A stretch of DNA of 64,000 nt, taken from NCBI RefSeq assembly GCF_900129025.1, contig NZ_FQUM01000006.1, positions 124,001-188,000 of the forward strand, written 5' to 3'. This DNA is from Mariniphaga anaerophila (GTDB taxonomy: Bacteria; Bacteroidota; Bacteroidia; Bacteroidales; Prolixibacteraceae). Of this stretch, positions 44,315-55,548 are shown one piece after another. The position numbers were made by a program, and so were the translations under genes. The notes beneath the pieces are model-generated. The model did no database searches. It was given only the letters and a program-made list of their open reading frames with translations, and was not told the origin of the DNA. Numbering within the stretch: the first letter of the stretch is position 1; the number at the start of each line of letters is the position of its first letter.

Positions 44315-45490
44315 ATGACAAAAAAATATAACTTCGACGAAATAGTTCCCAGAGAAGGAACCAACTGTATTAAATACGATGGCCGGGAATGGATTTTTAA
44401 AACCAACGACGTGCTGCCTCTTTGGGTGGCCGACACCGATTTCAGAACTCCCGATTTTATTACCGAAGCCATAAGAAAAAGGGCTGAACACGAAATTTTC
44501 GGCTACACTTTTAAACCCGAATCTTATTTCGAAGCTGTTATTGGCTGGATGAAACGCCGCCACAACTGGGAAATAAAAAAGGAATGGATCTCTTTTAGTC
44601 CGGGCGTTGTTGCCGGCCTCACCCTGGCCATAGAAACATTCTCCAAACCCGGAGACGGGGTTGTTGTTCAGCCTCCTGTTTACTTCCCTTTCTTCGACAG
44701 CGTAAAAGGCACAAAACGCAAAATGATTGAAAATCCGTTGAAACTTCAAAACGGACGTTATACATTCGATTTCGATGATTTGAAATCCAAAATCGACAAA
44801 AACACAAAACTGCTATTGCTTTGCAACCCGCAAAACCCCGGAGGAATGGTGTGGACCAGAGAAGAGCTGGAGGAACTGGCAAGCATTTGTTTTGAAAACG
44901 ATATAATGGTAATCTCAGATGAAATTCACTCCGATTTGACCTACCATCAAAATCACCACATTCCTTTTGCTTCCCTTTCTGAACAAGCGGCAAATAATTC
45001 AATTGTTTGCATGGCTCCCAGTAAAACATTTAATGTTGCAGGACTTGCGTCTTCTCTCATTATTATTCCCAGCAAAATAAAAATGGCGCGTTACGAACGA
45101 GCATTAAGCGTCGGACACCTGGGCATGGGAAATATTTTTGGCTCGGTTGCTTTGGAGGCCGCATACAGCAACGGCGACAACTGGCTCGACCAACTGCTGG
45201 ATTACCTTTGGAACAATTACATTTTCCTCGAAAACTTTATAAAGAAACACCTGCCGAAAGTAAAAGTTATGAAACCGGAAGCCACCTATTTGGTTTGGCT
45301 GGACTTCAGGAAATTTGGAATGAACGACGAAGAACTAATGAAATTTACTATAGAAAAAGCTAGAGTAGGACTGAATAACGGCGGACGTTTTGGAACCGGC
45401 GGCGATGGTTGGCTGCGACTAAATATCGGATGCCCGCAAAGCGTTCTAAAAGAAGGGTTGGAGCGACTGGCAAAGGCTTTTAACAATTAA
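44315..45490 (+). CDS. PLP-dependent C-S lyase/aminotransferase (PatB/MalY type)
   Basis: 391 residues, fold-type I. PLP-binding motifs LLLCNPQNPGGMVWTREEL, VISDEIHSDLTYH and catalytic Lys in MAPSKTFNVAGL; C-terminal RLNIGCPQ holds the substrate-binding Arg. MalY/PatB enzymes cleave cystathionine or cysteine conjugates and can act as aminotransferases. It follows the ComB-like gene by 16 bp, so a sulfur-metabolism operon is plausible. Cytosolic. Confidence 0.9.
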   Translation: MTKKYNFDEIVPREGTNCIKYDGREWIFKTNDVLPLWVADTDFRTPDFITEAIRKRAEHEIFGYTFKPESYFEAVIGWMKRRHNWEIKKEWISFSPGVVAGLTLAIETFSKPGDGVVVQPPVYFPFFDSVKGTKRKMIENPLKLQNGRYTFDFDDLKSKIDKNTKLLLLCNPQNPGGMVWTREELEELASICFENDIMVISDEIHSDLTYHQNHHIPFASLSEQAANNSIVCMAPSKTFNVAGLASSLIIIPSKIKMARYERALSVGHLGMGNIFGSVALEAAYSNGDNWLDQLLDYLWNNYIFLENFIKKHLPKVKVMKPEATYLVWLDFRKFGMNDEELMKFTIEKARVGLNNGGRFGTGGDGWLRLNIGCPQSVLKEGLERLAKAFNN

Positions 45491-45545
45491 CCGCTATTTG
45501 TTTCGCCCCCTACACACTCGAAACGACATAAAAGCAGGAAAAAAT

Positions 45546-46535
45546 TTAATCACCAAAATTCTTCTCAATCCAGGCTATTGCCTTTGCTGCATCTTGTTCT
45601 TTCATGCACCGAAAATGTTTTCGGGGACATTTGCGGTACCCCAGCTTCGAACAGGGACGACATTTCACTCCACTTACCTCAAGCATTTCTGATGCCGGGT
45701 CTGCCTGGTAAGGATACATTCCAAATGCAGGGACAGTATTTCCCCAGAACGAAAGGATTTTCTTTTTAAAAGCAGCAGCAATATGCATCAACCCAGTATC
45801 GTTGGCCAACACCACCCGAGCACCAGGCAACAAACTGGCCGACTGATGAAGACTTATTTTTCCGGTCAGGTTGAAAACATTATTGCCGGTCTCCCTCACA
45901 ATGACTTCAGCTTCCCCCGTTTCGTCAGGACCACCCAATAGAACAACCGGGAACGAAATTCCATTGCAAATTTCAATCACCTTTTCAACAGGTAGTTTTT
46001 TGGTTGCCCAGGTTCCTCCAATCACAAAAGCAACGTAACCTTTCTGATGCTTCTCCGGAAGCTCGGCAACATTAAACTTTTCATTTTCAGGAATAAAAAA
46101 GTCCAACCCATCCTCATCATTCTTCACATCAAAAGCAGAAAGAGTTTCCAGATTTCTGTCAACGATATGATTTTCAGGAAGCAAATTGATTTTTAAACCA
46201 ACCAGCAAAAATTTCTGAATATTAAGTTTCTGAAATGAAAACGAAGGAACGCCCAGGCTGCTTTTTATCCGGTTGCTCCTTAAATTTTGATGCAGATCAA
46301 TTATATAATCGAATTTTTCTTGCCGCAGTTGATGAATTAACCCGGATAAACTATCTGAAAAAGTGTGAACTCTATCGATGTATGGATTTGGCGAGACCAG
46401 GGATTCGTACTTTTTCTTGGTCACAAAATGCACCTCTGCGCCTTCAACCTGCTTTTTTAAACAACGCACCACAGGCGATGTAAGCACAATATCTCCGATG
46501 GAGCTTAGTCGTATGACCAGGAATTTGATTTTCAA
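45546..46535 (-). CDS. Glycosyltransferase family 9 (heptosyltransferase-like)
   Basis: 329 residues. N-terminus IKFLVIRLSSIGDIVLTSPVVRCLK is the GT9 acceptor motif; C-lobe GGTWATKKLPVEKVIEIC, LLGGPDE, LANDTGLMHIAAAFKKKILSFWGNT are the ADP-heptose-type nucleotide site. Likely adds a sugar to the LPS core in the cytosol-facing membrane. A cysteine-rich C-terminus (CRPCSKLGYRKCPRKHFRC) is often seen in Bacteroidota GT9. Its start overlaps the atpC stop by 4 bp, so it is at the end of the atpD-atpC transcript. Confidence 0.9.
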   Translation of the reverse strand: MKIKFLVIRLSSIGDIVLTSPVVRCLKKQVEGAEVHFVTKKKYESLVSPNPYIDRVHTFSDSLSGLIHQLRQEKFDYIIDLHQNLRSNRIKSSLGVPSFSFQKLNIQKFLLVGLKINLLPENHIVDRNLETLSAFDVKNDEDGLDFFIPENEKFNVAELPEKHQKGYVAFVIGGTWATKKLPVEKVIEICNGISFPVVLLGGPDETGEAEVIVRETGNNVFNLTGKISLHQSASLLPGARVVLANDTGLMHIAAAFKKKILSFWGNTVPAFGMYPYQADPASEMLEVSGVKCRPCSKLGYRKCPRKHFRCMKEQDAAKAIAWIEKNFGD

Positions 46536-46774
46536 ACTGATTCCAGTAAAACAATTATTTTGTTGTCTTTATTCTCCACAATTCCCCCTTCAATTTCCCA
46601 GGTAAGCTTTTGGTCATCGTTATCGATAACCCTGACTTCACCTCTACCCAGAGTAGAAATAATAGGCGCGTGGCTATTCAAAATTTCGAATAACCCTTTG
46701 CTTCCGGGCAGCCTGACTCGCTTTACTTCTCCCTGGAATATTTTTTTGTCGGGTGTGATGATTTCAAGAAACAT
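46532..46774 (-). CDS. atpC: ATP synthase F1 subunit epsilon (short)
   Basis: 80 residues: the N-terminal beta-sandwich of epsilon (MFLEIITPDKKIFQGEVKRVRLPG, GLFEILNSHAPIISTLGRGEVRV, GGIVENKDNKIIVLLESV) with no C-terminal helices, as usual in Bacteroidota. It couples the rotor to F1. 14 bp after atpD and overlapping the next gene by 4 bp. The other F1Fo genes are elsewhere. Confidence 0.93.
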   Translation of the reverse strand: MFLEIITPDKKIFQGEVKRVRLPGSKGLFEILNSHAPIISTLGRGEVRVIDNDDQKLTWEIEGGIVENKDNKIIVLLESV

Positions 46775-46788
46775 GCTCTGATTTTTAA

Positions 46789-48300
<1,512 letters not shown>

Positions 48301-48406
48301 TTATTCATTTGAATAGCGATAAAAGGTACCGCTTCTTTTTTAGCGCCACAAAGTTACAAAAGGTTTAAGTTCATTCAACAAAAAAATACTTTTAAAGCTT
48401 TATTTG

Positions 48407-49399
48407 TCACGACCTACGCCCCAACATACTCTCCATCAATTCGATAAGAAACTTTTTATTAAGTTCATTTACGGGCAAGTGGGCAAGTATTTTTTCTGCC
48501 TCAGAAAAATAAGATTCGATTTTTGATTCAACCAATTCTTTAATTCCCAACTGATTATAAATACCAGTAACAGAAGCAACCTTCTCCACCGCATCAAAAT
48601 CAGTGGAGTTCAGCCAATTATCCAATATTTTTTTATTCTCTTCGGATGCTTTTTCAAGAGCAGTTATAAGCAGGTATGTTTTTTTGTTGGTTACAATATC
48701 GCCACCAATTTTTTTCCCAAACTTCTTTTGATCGCCAAAAGTATCAAGCCAGTCGTCCTGAAGCTGGAAGGCCATTCCAAGATTAATCCCAAAATCGTAC
48801 AATTGCTGTGCGGTTTCGTCTTCGGCATTTGCCAACAATGCTCCCGCCTGCAAACTGCAGCCAAGCAGCACGGCCGTTTTCAGCTTAATCATCTCCAGAT
48901 ACTCTGCTTCAGTTACATCCAGCCTGTGTTCGAAATCCATGTCGTACTGCTGTCCTTCGCAAACTTCGAGCGCCGTTTTGGTAAAAAGACTCGCTACTTC
49001 GAACATCCTCCCCGAACGGCATTCCAATAAATACTGGTAGGACAGAAATGCCATGGCATCTCCGGAAAGTATTGCGCTGTTTTCGCTGAACTGCAAATGA
49101 ACAGTAGGCATATTCCTCCGCACTTCGGCTTTGTCCATAATATCGTCGTGCAACAACGTAAAATTATGAAACACCTCAATCGCCAATGCAGCGGGCAGTG
49201 CTTTTTCAATTTCTTCAGAAAACAGATTATAGGCCATCAACAGCAAAACCGGACGCAAGCGTTTTCCGCCAACGTCGAGGGAGTAATCAATCGGAGCGTA
49301 AAGTTCTCCCGGTTTCCGGGCTCGTAACCCGGCCGACCTGCGAACAATTTCGTCGTTAATTCTGTTTTGCAACTCTTCTTTCGAATACATTTTATCCAT
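48407..49399 (-). CDS. Polyprenyl diphosphate synthase (E-type)
   Basis: 330 residues. First Asp-rich motif LLHDDIMDKAEVRRNMPTVH and second QLQDDWLDTFGD, plus GGKRLRPVLLL (IPP/allylic binding). Condenses IPP to an all-trans prenyl diphosphate; chain length cannot be fixed from sequence, geranylgeranyl/farnesyl most likely. Its start overlaps the RND exporter stop by 8 bp, so the pair is translationally coupled. Confidence 0.9.
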   Translation of the reverse strand: MDKMYSKEELQNRINDEIVRRSAGLRARKPGELYAPIDYSLDVGGKRLRPVLLLMAYNLFSEEIEKALPAALAIEVFHNFTLLHDDIMDKAEVRRNMPTVHLQFSENSAILSGDAMAFLSYQYLLECRSGRMFEVASLFTKTALEVCEGQQYDMDFEHRLDVTEAEYLEMIKLKTAVLLGCSLQAGALLANAEDETAQQLYDFGINLGMAFQLQDDWLDTFGDQKKFGKKIGGDIVTNKKTYLLITALEKASEENKKILDNWLNSTDFDAVEKVASVTGIYNQLGIKELVESKIESYFSEAEKILAHLPVNELNKKFLIELMESMLGRRS

Positions 49400-51788
49400 T
49401 GTGGTTGTGATTATCTTTAATTTTCAGCTCTTCCAGTTCAATGTCCTCTTCTTCATCGTAGATATTCAGAAGCGGCTCTCTAAACGAACGGGTAGTTAAC
49501 AAGCGGTCGAGGCTTGTGAGCAACGATGGCAGCAAAATAAGGTTGGAAGTTACTGCCACAAGCAATGTCAGAGAAACAAGAACTCCCATTGCAACCGTTC
49601 CGCCAAATCCGGAAAGGGAAAAAATCCCGAACCCGAAAAACAGCACTACCGAAGTGTAAAGCATGCTCACCCCGGTTTCTTTCAGAGCTAAAACCACTGA
49701 GCGCCTGATGTCCCATCCGGTAGCAATTAGCTCCTGCCTGTATTTGGCCAAAAAGTGAATGGTGTTATCGACCGAAATACCAAAAGCGATACTAAAAACC
49801 AAAATGGTAGACGCTTTTATGGGAATACCAGAGAATCCCATAATAGCAGCAGTAAATATTAACGGAATAACATTGGGGGTAAGCGACATGATGACCATCC
49901 GCCACGAAGAGAACATGATGGCCATAAAAATCGAAATTAGAAGAATAGCCAGCCCGAGACTGGTAAATAAATTTTTGAGCAAATATTGGGTTCCTTTAAA
50001 AGAAGTCACGCTCGAACCAGTAACGGTAACATCGTAATTATCAGCGGGAAAAATAGAATCAACATCGGCAATAAAATCAGCATACAGTTCTTCCATCCGC
50101 TTTGTTCCCACGTCTTTCATTCTGATGCTAATCCGTGTAACCTGCTTTGCGCTGTCAATAAAGGAATGCAGCATTCCGGCATCGTTGCCACCAAGCCGGG
50201 CATATTGTAATATAAAATTTTGTTCGCGGTTATTCGGAAGGCTGTAATAATCTTCCCGTCCATTGTAAAATGCCTGTTTCGAAAATTTTAAAAGATTCAG
50301 TAAAGAAATCGGAGGCGAAAGCTCGGGATACTCGGCCAGTTTTTTCTCCAACTGATCAATCTTTTTAAAAGTAGCCAGATTCATTACGCCTCCGGGACGT
50401 TTGGTATCTACCATAATTTCCAGAGGCATGAGCCCGTCAAAATTCGACTCAAAAAACTTCAGATCTTTGTAAACCGGGTCGTGTTCCGGAATATCGTCTA
50501 CCATGTATCCGGAGCTTTTCATGAGGGTAATGCCGTAAAACCCAACTCCCAGAATTGCCAGAGCAACAGCATAAACCAGTTTACGCCGCTTTTCGGAAAT
50601 AAAAATCAATTTGTCAATAATATCCGAAACAAATTTATTGTTAAGATGCTTTAAATGACGTGTTGACGGCGGTTCAATAAAACTAAATATAATAGGGATA
50701 AGTAATAACGACAAAACAAACAAGCCCATAATATTCAGCGAAGCCACAATCCCAAACTGCCTGAGGATGTCACTTTTTACAATAATAAAAGTGGCAAACC
50801 CCGATGCTGTTGTAAGATTGGTGAGGAAAGTTGCGTTTCCTATTTTTATGATTACACGCTGCAGCGCTTTTATTTTATTGCCGTGCCTTACATATTCGTG
50901 ATGAAATTTATTCAGCATATAAATACTGTTGGGAATTCCAATCACAATTAAAAGCGGAGGAATCATTCCCGACAAAATGGTAATTTTATACCCGAACAAC
51001 GACAACATTCCCATTGCCCAAACCACACCGGTAAGAACAATGATAACCGGGAAAATTACCGCTTTAAACGACCTGAAAAATAAAAACAGCACCACAATAC
51101 AAATAACCAGTGCCAAAACACTGAACATGTATAACTCTCTTTTTATTTTTATGGAATTAACCACCCTGATGTACGGGAGTCCGGAGTAATGCAAAACCAC
51201 CTGTTCTTTCTCCTCAAAATTGTGAGAAATCTTCTGAATGGATTTTATCATTTTCTCCCGGGCCTTGGTGTGCATTTTGTCTTTGTTTACCGTTATGGCA
51301 AGCAAGTATGTATGGGTTTCCGGATTGTAAACCAACTCCCGGTAAAACGGTAAACTTCTGAATATGTCTGCCTGCTCATCAATTTCTGCCTGCGTAGATA
51401 TGGAGTCCGGGAAAATAGGAACAACCTCGAATTTACGTTTTTCAACGTTTTTCACCAGGTCGTACGTATTGGAAACCGACAACAAATCTTCAACTCCTTC
51501 CACCTTCGAAAGGTCGTCACAAAACTGCTTCCAGGCATCGAAGCGCTCAATCTGAAAAAAGTTAGAATCCTGAATCCCTATAATGATAAGATTTCCCTCT
51601 TCTCCGAATACCTTTACAAAGTTCTGGTAATCTTTATACGCCTGATCTTTCTTCGGAATTAAAGATGCGTATTCATAAGACATTTCAACTTTTCGTGCAT
51701 GGTAACCCAGAAATAATGTAATTGCCACCAAAATACTAAGCAGGAGTATTTTATTTCTGAGGATAATGCTTGAAACCTTCAGCCACAT
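49392..51788 (-). CDS. RND/MMPL-family exporter
   Basis: 798 residues. Two repeats of one TM helix, a large periplasmic domain and five TM helices, as in MMPL/HpnN-like exporters (VSMAIMF-type stretches; GIPNSIYMLNKFHHEYVRHGNKIKALQRV; AFGISVDNTIHFLAKYRQELIATGWDI). Conserved acidic residues in the TM4 loops support proton coupling. It moves lipids or hydrophobic molecules out of the inner membrane. Coupling to a polyprenyl synthase suggests an isoprenoid or hopanoid-like cargo, which is inference only. Confidence 0.9.
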   Translation of the reverse strand: MWLKVSSIILRNKILLLSILVAITLFLGYHARKVEMSYEYASLIPKKDQAYKDYQNFVKVFGEEGNLIIIGIQDSNFFQIERFDAWKQFCDDLSKVEGVEDLLSVSNTYDLVKNVEKRKFEVVPIFPDSISTQAEIDEQADIFRSLPFYRELVYNPETHTYLLAITVNKDKMHTKAREKMIKSIQKISHNFEEKEQVVLHYSGLPYIRVVNSIKIKRELYMFSVLALVICIVVLFLFFRSFKAVIFPVIIVLTGVVWAMGMLSLFGYKITILSGMIPPLLIVIGIPNSIYMLNKFHHEYVRHGNKIKALQRVIIKIGNATFLTNLTTASGFATFIIVKSDILRQFGIVASLNIMGLFVLSLLLIPIIFSFIEPPSTRHLKHLNNKFVSDIIDKLIFISEKRRKLVYAVALAILGVGFYGITLMKSSGYMVDDIPEHDPVYKDLKFFESNFDGLMPLEIMVDTKRPGGVMNLATFKKIDQLEKKLAEYPELSPPISLLNLLKFSKQAFYNGREDYYSLPNNREQNFILQYARLGGNDAGMLHSFIDSAKQVTRISIRMKDVGTKRMEELYADFIADVDSIFPADNYDVTVTGSSVTSFKGTQYLLKNLFTSLGLAILLISIFMAIMFSSWRMVIMSLTPNVIPLIFTAAIMGFSGIPIKASTILVFSIAFGISVDNTIHFLAKYRQELIATGWDIRRSVVLALKETGVSMLYTSVVLFFGFGIFSLSGFGGTVAMGVLVSLTLLVAVTSNLILLPSLLTSLDRLLTTRSFREPLLNIYDEEEDIELEELKIKDNHNHNG

Positions 51789-52029
51789 ATAATCTATTTG
51801 ATATAAAGAAATTGCGAAAATAACAGAAATATTCGGAAAATGAAGGGAATTGCATCACGGGCTTCAACCGTAGATTTTAATATTAACATGAAGGTTGCGA
51901 CACCCAACAGAAGAACGTTGTAAGCTGCTTTCAACCATATTTTTCCTTCCTTTCCTAAAAGAAAAGCACTTTGGAAAGAGCATTCCGATTAAGTTTAATA
52001 TTTTGTAACTTTATGGAAAACTTAAAACT

Positions 52030-53517
52030 ATGGCAACAAACAACAAGCACAACGTTTCCCGACGGGATTTCATTAAAGTAACCGCAGCAACTACTGCAGC
52101 CGTATCTGCACTCCCGCTTGGCGGCTGCAACACCGAAAAAGTTCCTGCTCCAATGAAACGCAGGTTTGGAAAGCACAATTTTATGGTTACCACGTTGGGG
52201 TTGGGAGGGCAGGCTTCGTTGCAGTGGACTCCGGAAGATGTAGACCCGGTTCCGATTATCCTGAAAGCATTTAAACTTGGTATAAATTATTTCGATACAT
52301 CCAATCTTTACGCAGGAAGTCAGCTAAACTTCAACAAAGCATTTAAAAAGCTGAACCTGATTCCCGGAGAAGATAATTATGACGAAAAGCTGCGAAAATC
52401 GATCTGGCTGACAAGCAAAACTGCCATGCGCTGGGGGAAACCGGGATGGCCGGAAAAAGACGGCGTAATTAACTGGTCGAACGGCGAGAATGTAAAATGT
52501 GCAGTGGACGATGTAAAACGCTCACTCACCCAGCTTTTCGGAGACGGCCAGGGGAACTATCCCGCAGGAGCTTATCTCGACATGGTGCTCATACACACGC
52601 TCCACAACACCAGCGAAATAGATGTTTTATACGAAGGATTGGAAACTCCACTCGACCCTAACGGAAATTTTGGAGCACTGGTTGCCCTGCGTGACCTGCG
52701 CGATGGCACCAACCTGACAGGGATGAATCCGAAAAACGAAACATTAATTAAGCACATTGGTTTTTCAGGGCACAATAACCCGCCGGCAATGATTGACATG
52801 ATTCAGCGGGACGAATGGGGAATTTTGGAAGGAATGCTTGTTGCCATCAATGCCAACGACAGGCTGATGTTCAACATGCAAAACAATGTAATACCGGTTG
52901 CCGAAGCCAAAGGGCTGGGAATTATTGGCATGAAAACCTTTGCCGATGCAGCCATGTATCACAAAGAGCCCACATGGTCGAACAAACCCGAACACGTTTT
53001 TCGCAATGTGGGAGAACCCGGGTTGCCAAGCCGCCCGTTAATTGAATACTCACTAACTACGCCGGGTGTTCACACACTAATTGTCGGCATCGGACACATC
53101 GACGAAAACCCGCTAAAATGCCAGCTGGTACAAAATTTTTATGCGGCGCAGATCGAACCTGACGGATTGAATGCTACCGAACGTTCAAGAATTGAAAAAA
53201 TGGCTTCAGCTGTAAAAAACGGAAAGACCAACTATTTTCAAATGGGAAAAGAGGAATTTATTGCCGGACCGCGCATGCTGAAAGAAGAAAAGAAAGAAGG
53301 CGGAACAATTCTTACGTGGCAAACAGCATATGCCGGAGACGCGCCACTCGCCTATTACGAAGTAACAATTGACGGGAAAGTAGCCGGAAAGGTAGAACAC
53401 AAACCTCAAACATTAAAAAGCAAGCCATTTGTTTTCGAAACGGACAAAACCGGCTCCGAGATACTTGTTGCGGCTATTGACAAGGCCGGCAACCACATGG
53501 AAACAAAACTGACATAA
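52030..53517 (+). CDS. Tat-exported aldo/keto reductase
   Basis: 495 residues. N-terminus carries a twin-arginine signal VSRRDFIKVTAATTAAVSALPLGGC, with a Cys suited to lipoprotein processing. The body is an AKR TIM-barrel (RRFGKHNFMVTTLGLGG, KLGINYFDTSNLYAGSQ, VLIHTLHNTSEI, HIGFSGHNNPPAMI, IIGMKTFADAAMY). A C-terminal 75-residue fibronectin-III-like extension (LTWQTAYAGDAPLAYYEVTIDGK) is unusual for AKRs. Periplasmic oxidoreductase; substrate unknown. TatA at 37317 is the nearest Tat component in the window. Confidence 0.88.
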   Translation: MATNNKHNVSRRDFIKVTAATTAAVSALPLGGCNTEKVPAPMKRRFGKHNFMVTTLGLGGQASLQWTPEDVDPVPIILKAFKLGINYFDTSNLYAGSQLNFNKAFKKLNLIPGEDNYDEKLRKSIWLTSKTAMRWGKPGWPEKDGVINWSNGENVKCAVDDVKRSLTQLFGDGQGNYPAGAYLDMVLIHTLHNTSEIDVLYEGLETPLDPNGNFGALVALRDLRDGTNLTGMNPKNETLIKHIGFSGHNNPPAMIDMIQRDEWGILEGMLVAINANDRLMFNMQNNVIPVAEAKGLGIIGMKTFADAAMYHKEPTWSNKPEHVFRNVGEPGLPSRPLIEYSLTTPGVHTLIVGIGHIDENPLKCQLVQNFYAAQIEPDGLNATERSRIEKMASAVKNGKTNYFQMGKEEFIAGPRMLKEEKKEGGTILTWQTAYAGDAPLAYYEVTIDGKVAGKVEHKPQTLKSKPFVFETDKTGSEILVAAIDKAGNHMETKLT

Positions 53518-53601
53518 CATAAATTAACTGCAAGAAAAACCTGTATTGTTTGAACCAAATGCTCTTTTAAAGGTTGATCTACCAATACAAAAAAATTAAA
53601 A

Positions 53602-54267
53602 ATGGCAGACAGACTATCTGATCCAATCGGCCGCTTAATGGGACTTCGTTATAAATCACATCCATGGCACGGAGTTTTCATCGGGAAAGAGGCCCCCAAA
53701 GAACTAACCGCTTTTATTGAAGTGGTTTCCACAGACACTGTAAAGTACGAAATAGACAAAGACAGCGGATACCTTCGTATCGACCGGCCACAAAAATTCT
53801 CCAACGTAGTTCCTGCGCTGTATGGATTTATTCCGCAGACGTTTTGCGGTGAAAAAACCGGGCAGTTTTGCAGTGAAAAAACCGGAAAAAAAGGAATCAT
53901 CGGTGATGGAGACCCCATCGATATTTGTGTACTAACCGAAAAAGTAATTTCACACGGCGACCTGCTGGTAAATGCCATTCCCATTGGCGGATTCCGAATG
54001 ATTGACGGCAACGAAGCCGACGACAAAATTATTGCAGTTCTGCGCAACGACACTGTGTACGGGCATTTCAGAGATATTTCAGAAGTTCCGGAGATTGTCA
54101 TCCAACGACTGGAACACTATTTCCTGACCTACAAAGATATGCCGGGCGAAGAGAAAGACACTGAAATTGCAGGAATCTACGATGTAAAAGAAGCGTACGA
54201 GGTAATTACCCGGGCGATGGAAGACTACAACCTTAAATTCGATAATTTGGGCAAGTTGTTGTCGTAA
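53602..54267 (+). CDS. ppa: Inorganic pyrophosphatase (family I)
   Basis: 221 residues. Metal-binding GDGDPIDICVLTE and EVVSTDTVKYEIDKDSGYLRIDRPQKFSNVVPALYGFIPQTF mark a family I soluble PPase. Hydrolyses PPi in the cytosol. Slightly longer than the E. coli enzyme, and it carries a short repeat-like CGEKTGQFCSEKTGKKG loop that separates the active-site halves. Convergent with the antiporter gene. Confidence 0.95.
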   Translation: MADRLSDPIGRLMGLRYKSHPWHGVFIGKEAPKELTAFIEVVSTDTVKYEIDKDSGYLRIDRPQKFSNVVPALYGFIPQTFCGEKTGQFCSEKTGKKGIIGDGDPIDICVLTEKVISHGDLLVNAIPIGGFRMIDGNEADDKIIAVLRNDTVYGHFRDISEVPEIVIQRLEHYFLTYKDMPGEEKDTEIAGIYDVKEAYEVITRAMEDYNLKFDNLGKLLS

Positions 54268-54303
54268 CCCTGAAAAATAAGAAGAAGCACATTCTTTGAA
54301 TAA

Positions 54304-55548
54304 TCATCCGGCGGCAATTTCCTCAGGAGTTTCGGAATTGGTTTCCCCTGCTTTTTTAAGAGCCCGCACGGCGGCAATTGGCCCAATCACTTCGTGAAAA
54401 ACGGCGCTCCCCATTACAACGGCAAGCAGCGTATCAGAAATATCTGAGAAATATGGATTTTTAGAAATCAGCAATGCCAGTCCGATTACAATGCCTCCCT
54501 GCGGAATAAGGCCTCCGGCAGTGTATTTCCGCACCTTTTTGGTTGCTCCGCCCCAGGCCGCCCCCACCCGCGAACCCAAATATTTCCCGGAAACGCGAAA
54601 CACCACAAAAACAGCAATCAGGAACGCAGCTCCGGGTATTGCAGTAACATCAAGATGAAGACCGGACAGGATGAAAAAGAAAAGGAAAATCAGATCTTCG
54701 GTGTAGCGCTCAACAATTTTAAAAAACTGATTGCTCTGCTTGTTAAAGTTGGTAATAAACACGCCCAATGCCATGGCTGCCAGCAATTCATCAAAGTTCA
54801 ACAGTGTTGAAATACCAAAAGAAAGAGCAATAAAGGCAACCAATATTACAATGCACTGCCCCTCCTTTTCAATCTTAAAAAACCGGGAAATAACCCCGGT
54901 CATCCACCCTAGGAAACAGCCAACGGCAACGGCCCCAAATATTGTGTACGCTGAATTTAAAAGCGATTGCCCTACGTTTGCCCCGTGGCTCCCGGCCAAA
55001 ATTGCCGCAACAGTTACCGAAACGCTGTAAAGCAAAACCCCCACAGCATCGTCGAGCGCGGCAGTTCCCATTATTGTATCTGAAACTTGCCCCCGTGCTT
55101 TATATTGATGCATTACCGCTATGGTAGCAGAAGGATCGGTAGGACTGGCCAGCGGAGCAAGCAGCAAAGCAAGGATGAGTATCCAGTGGCTGGATATTGA
55201 AAAAAGCCCGGGAAAGAAAAATCCCAAAATAATTAATGCCACAAGAACAAAGAAAAACGGCAAAAGGCTTTCCAACAAAAGGATTCGCAGCAGAACAGTG
55301 CCGTAATTTTTCAGTTTCTCCCATTTTAGAGAGCCCCCCACTTCGAAGGCAATGAATGCAAGGCTGACATCAATTAACGGCTCGGTTTGCGAAAGCATGC
55401 TTTCTTTAAGAAAACCAAAGGTATGCGGACTAAAAAAAATCCCGGTGGCAATGTATCCAACAATTTTCGGCAATCCGGCCTTCTCAGCCAGAAACCCCAA
55501 TGAGTAACCGACTAAAAGTAAAAGGCCTATTCCGAAAAGGATATTCAT
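54304..55548 (-). CDS. Cation:proton antiporter
   Basis: 414 residues, about 12 TM helices of the Na+/H+ exchanger fold. Ion-site region LASPTDPSATIAVMHQY and ALDDAVGVLLYSVSVTVAAIL carry Asp pairs. N-terminus GLLLLVGYSLGFLAEKAGLPKIVGYIATGIF is typical of CPA-type transporters. No C-terminal TrkA-N/RCK domain. Its start overlaps the folA stop by 4 bp, so it belongs to a thyA-folA operon; role in pH or Na+ homeostasis. Confidence 0.92.
   Translation of the reverse strand: MNILFGIGLLLLVGYSLGFLAEKAGLPKIVGYIATGIFFSPHTFGFLKESMLSQTEPLIDVSLAFIAFEVGGSLKWEKLKNYGTVLLRILLLESLLPFFFVLVALIILGFFFPGLFSISSHWILILALLLAPLASPTDPSATIAVMHQYKARGQVSDTIMGTAALDDAVGVLLYSVSVTVAAILAGSHGANVGQSLLNSAYTIFGAVAVGCFLGWMTGVISRFFKIEKEGQCIVILVAFIALSFGISTLLNFDELLAAMALGVFITNFNKQSNQFFKIVERYTEDLIFLFFFILSGLHLDVTAIPGAAFLIAVFVVFRVSGKYLGSRVGAAWGGATKKVRKYTAGGLIPQGGIVIGLALLISKNPYFSDISDTLLAVVMGSAVFHEVIGPIAAVRALKKAGETNSETPEEIAAG

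Noticed and set aside
51794-51934. 46-codon hydrophobic frame upstream of the RND exporter (TTG start, minus strand)
   Set aside because: Protein-like with two hydrophobic stretches and 5 bp from the exporter start, but no ATG, no RBS and no recognisable family; too short to support.
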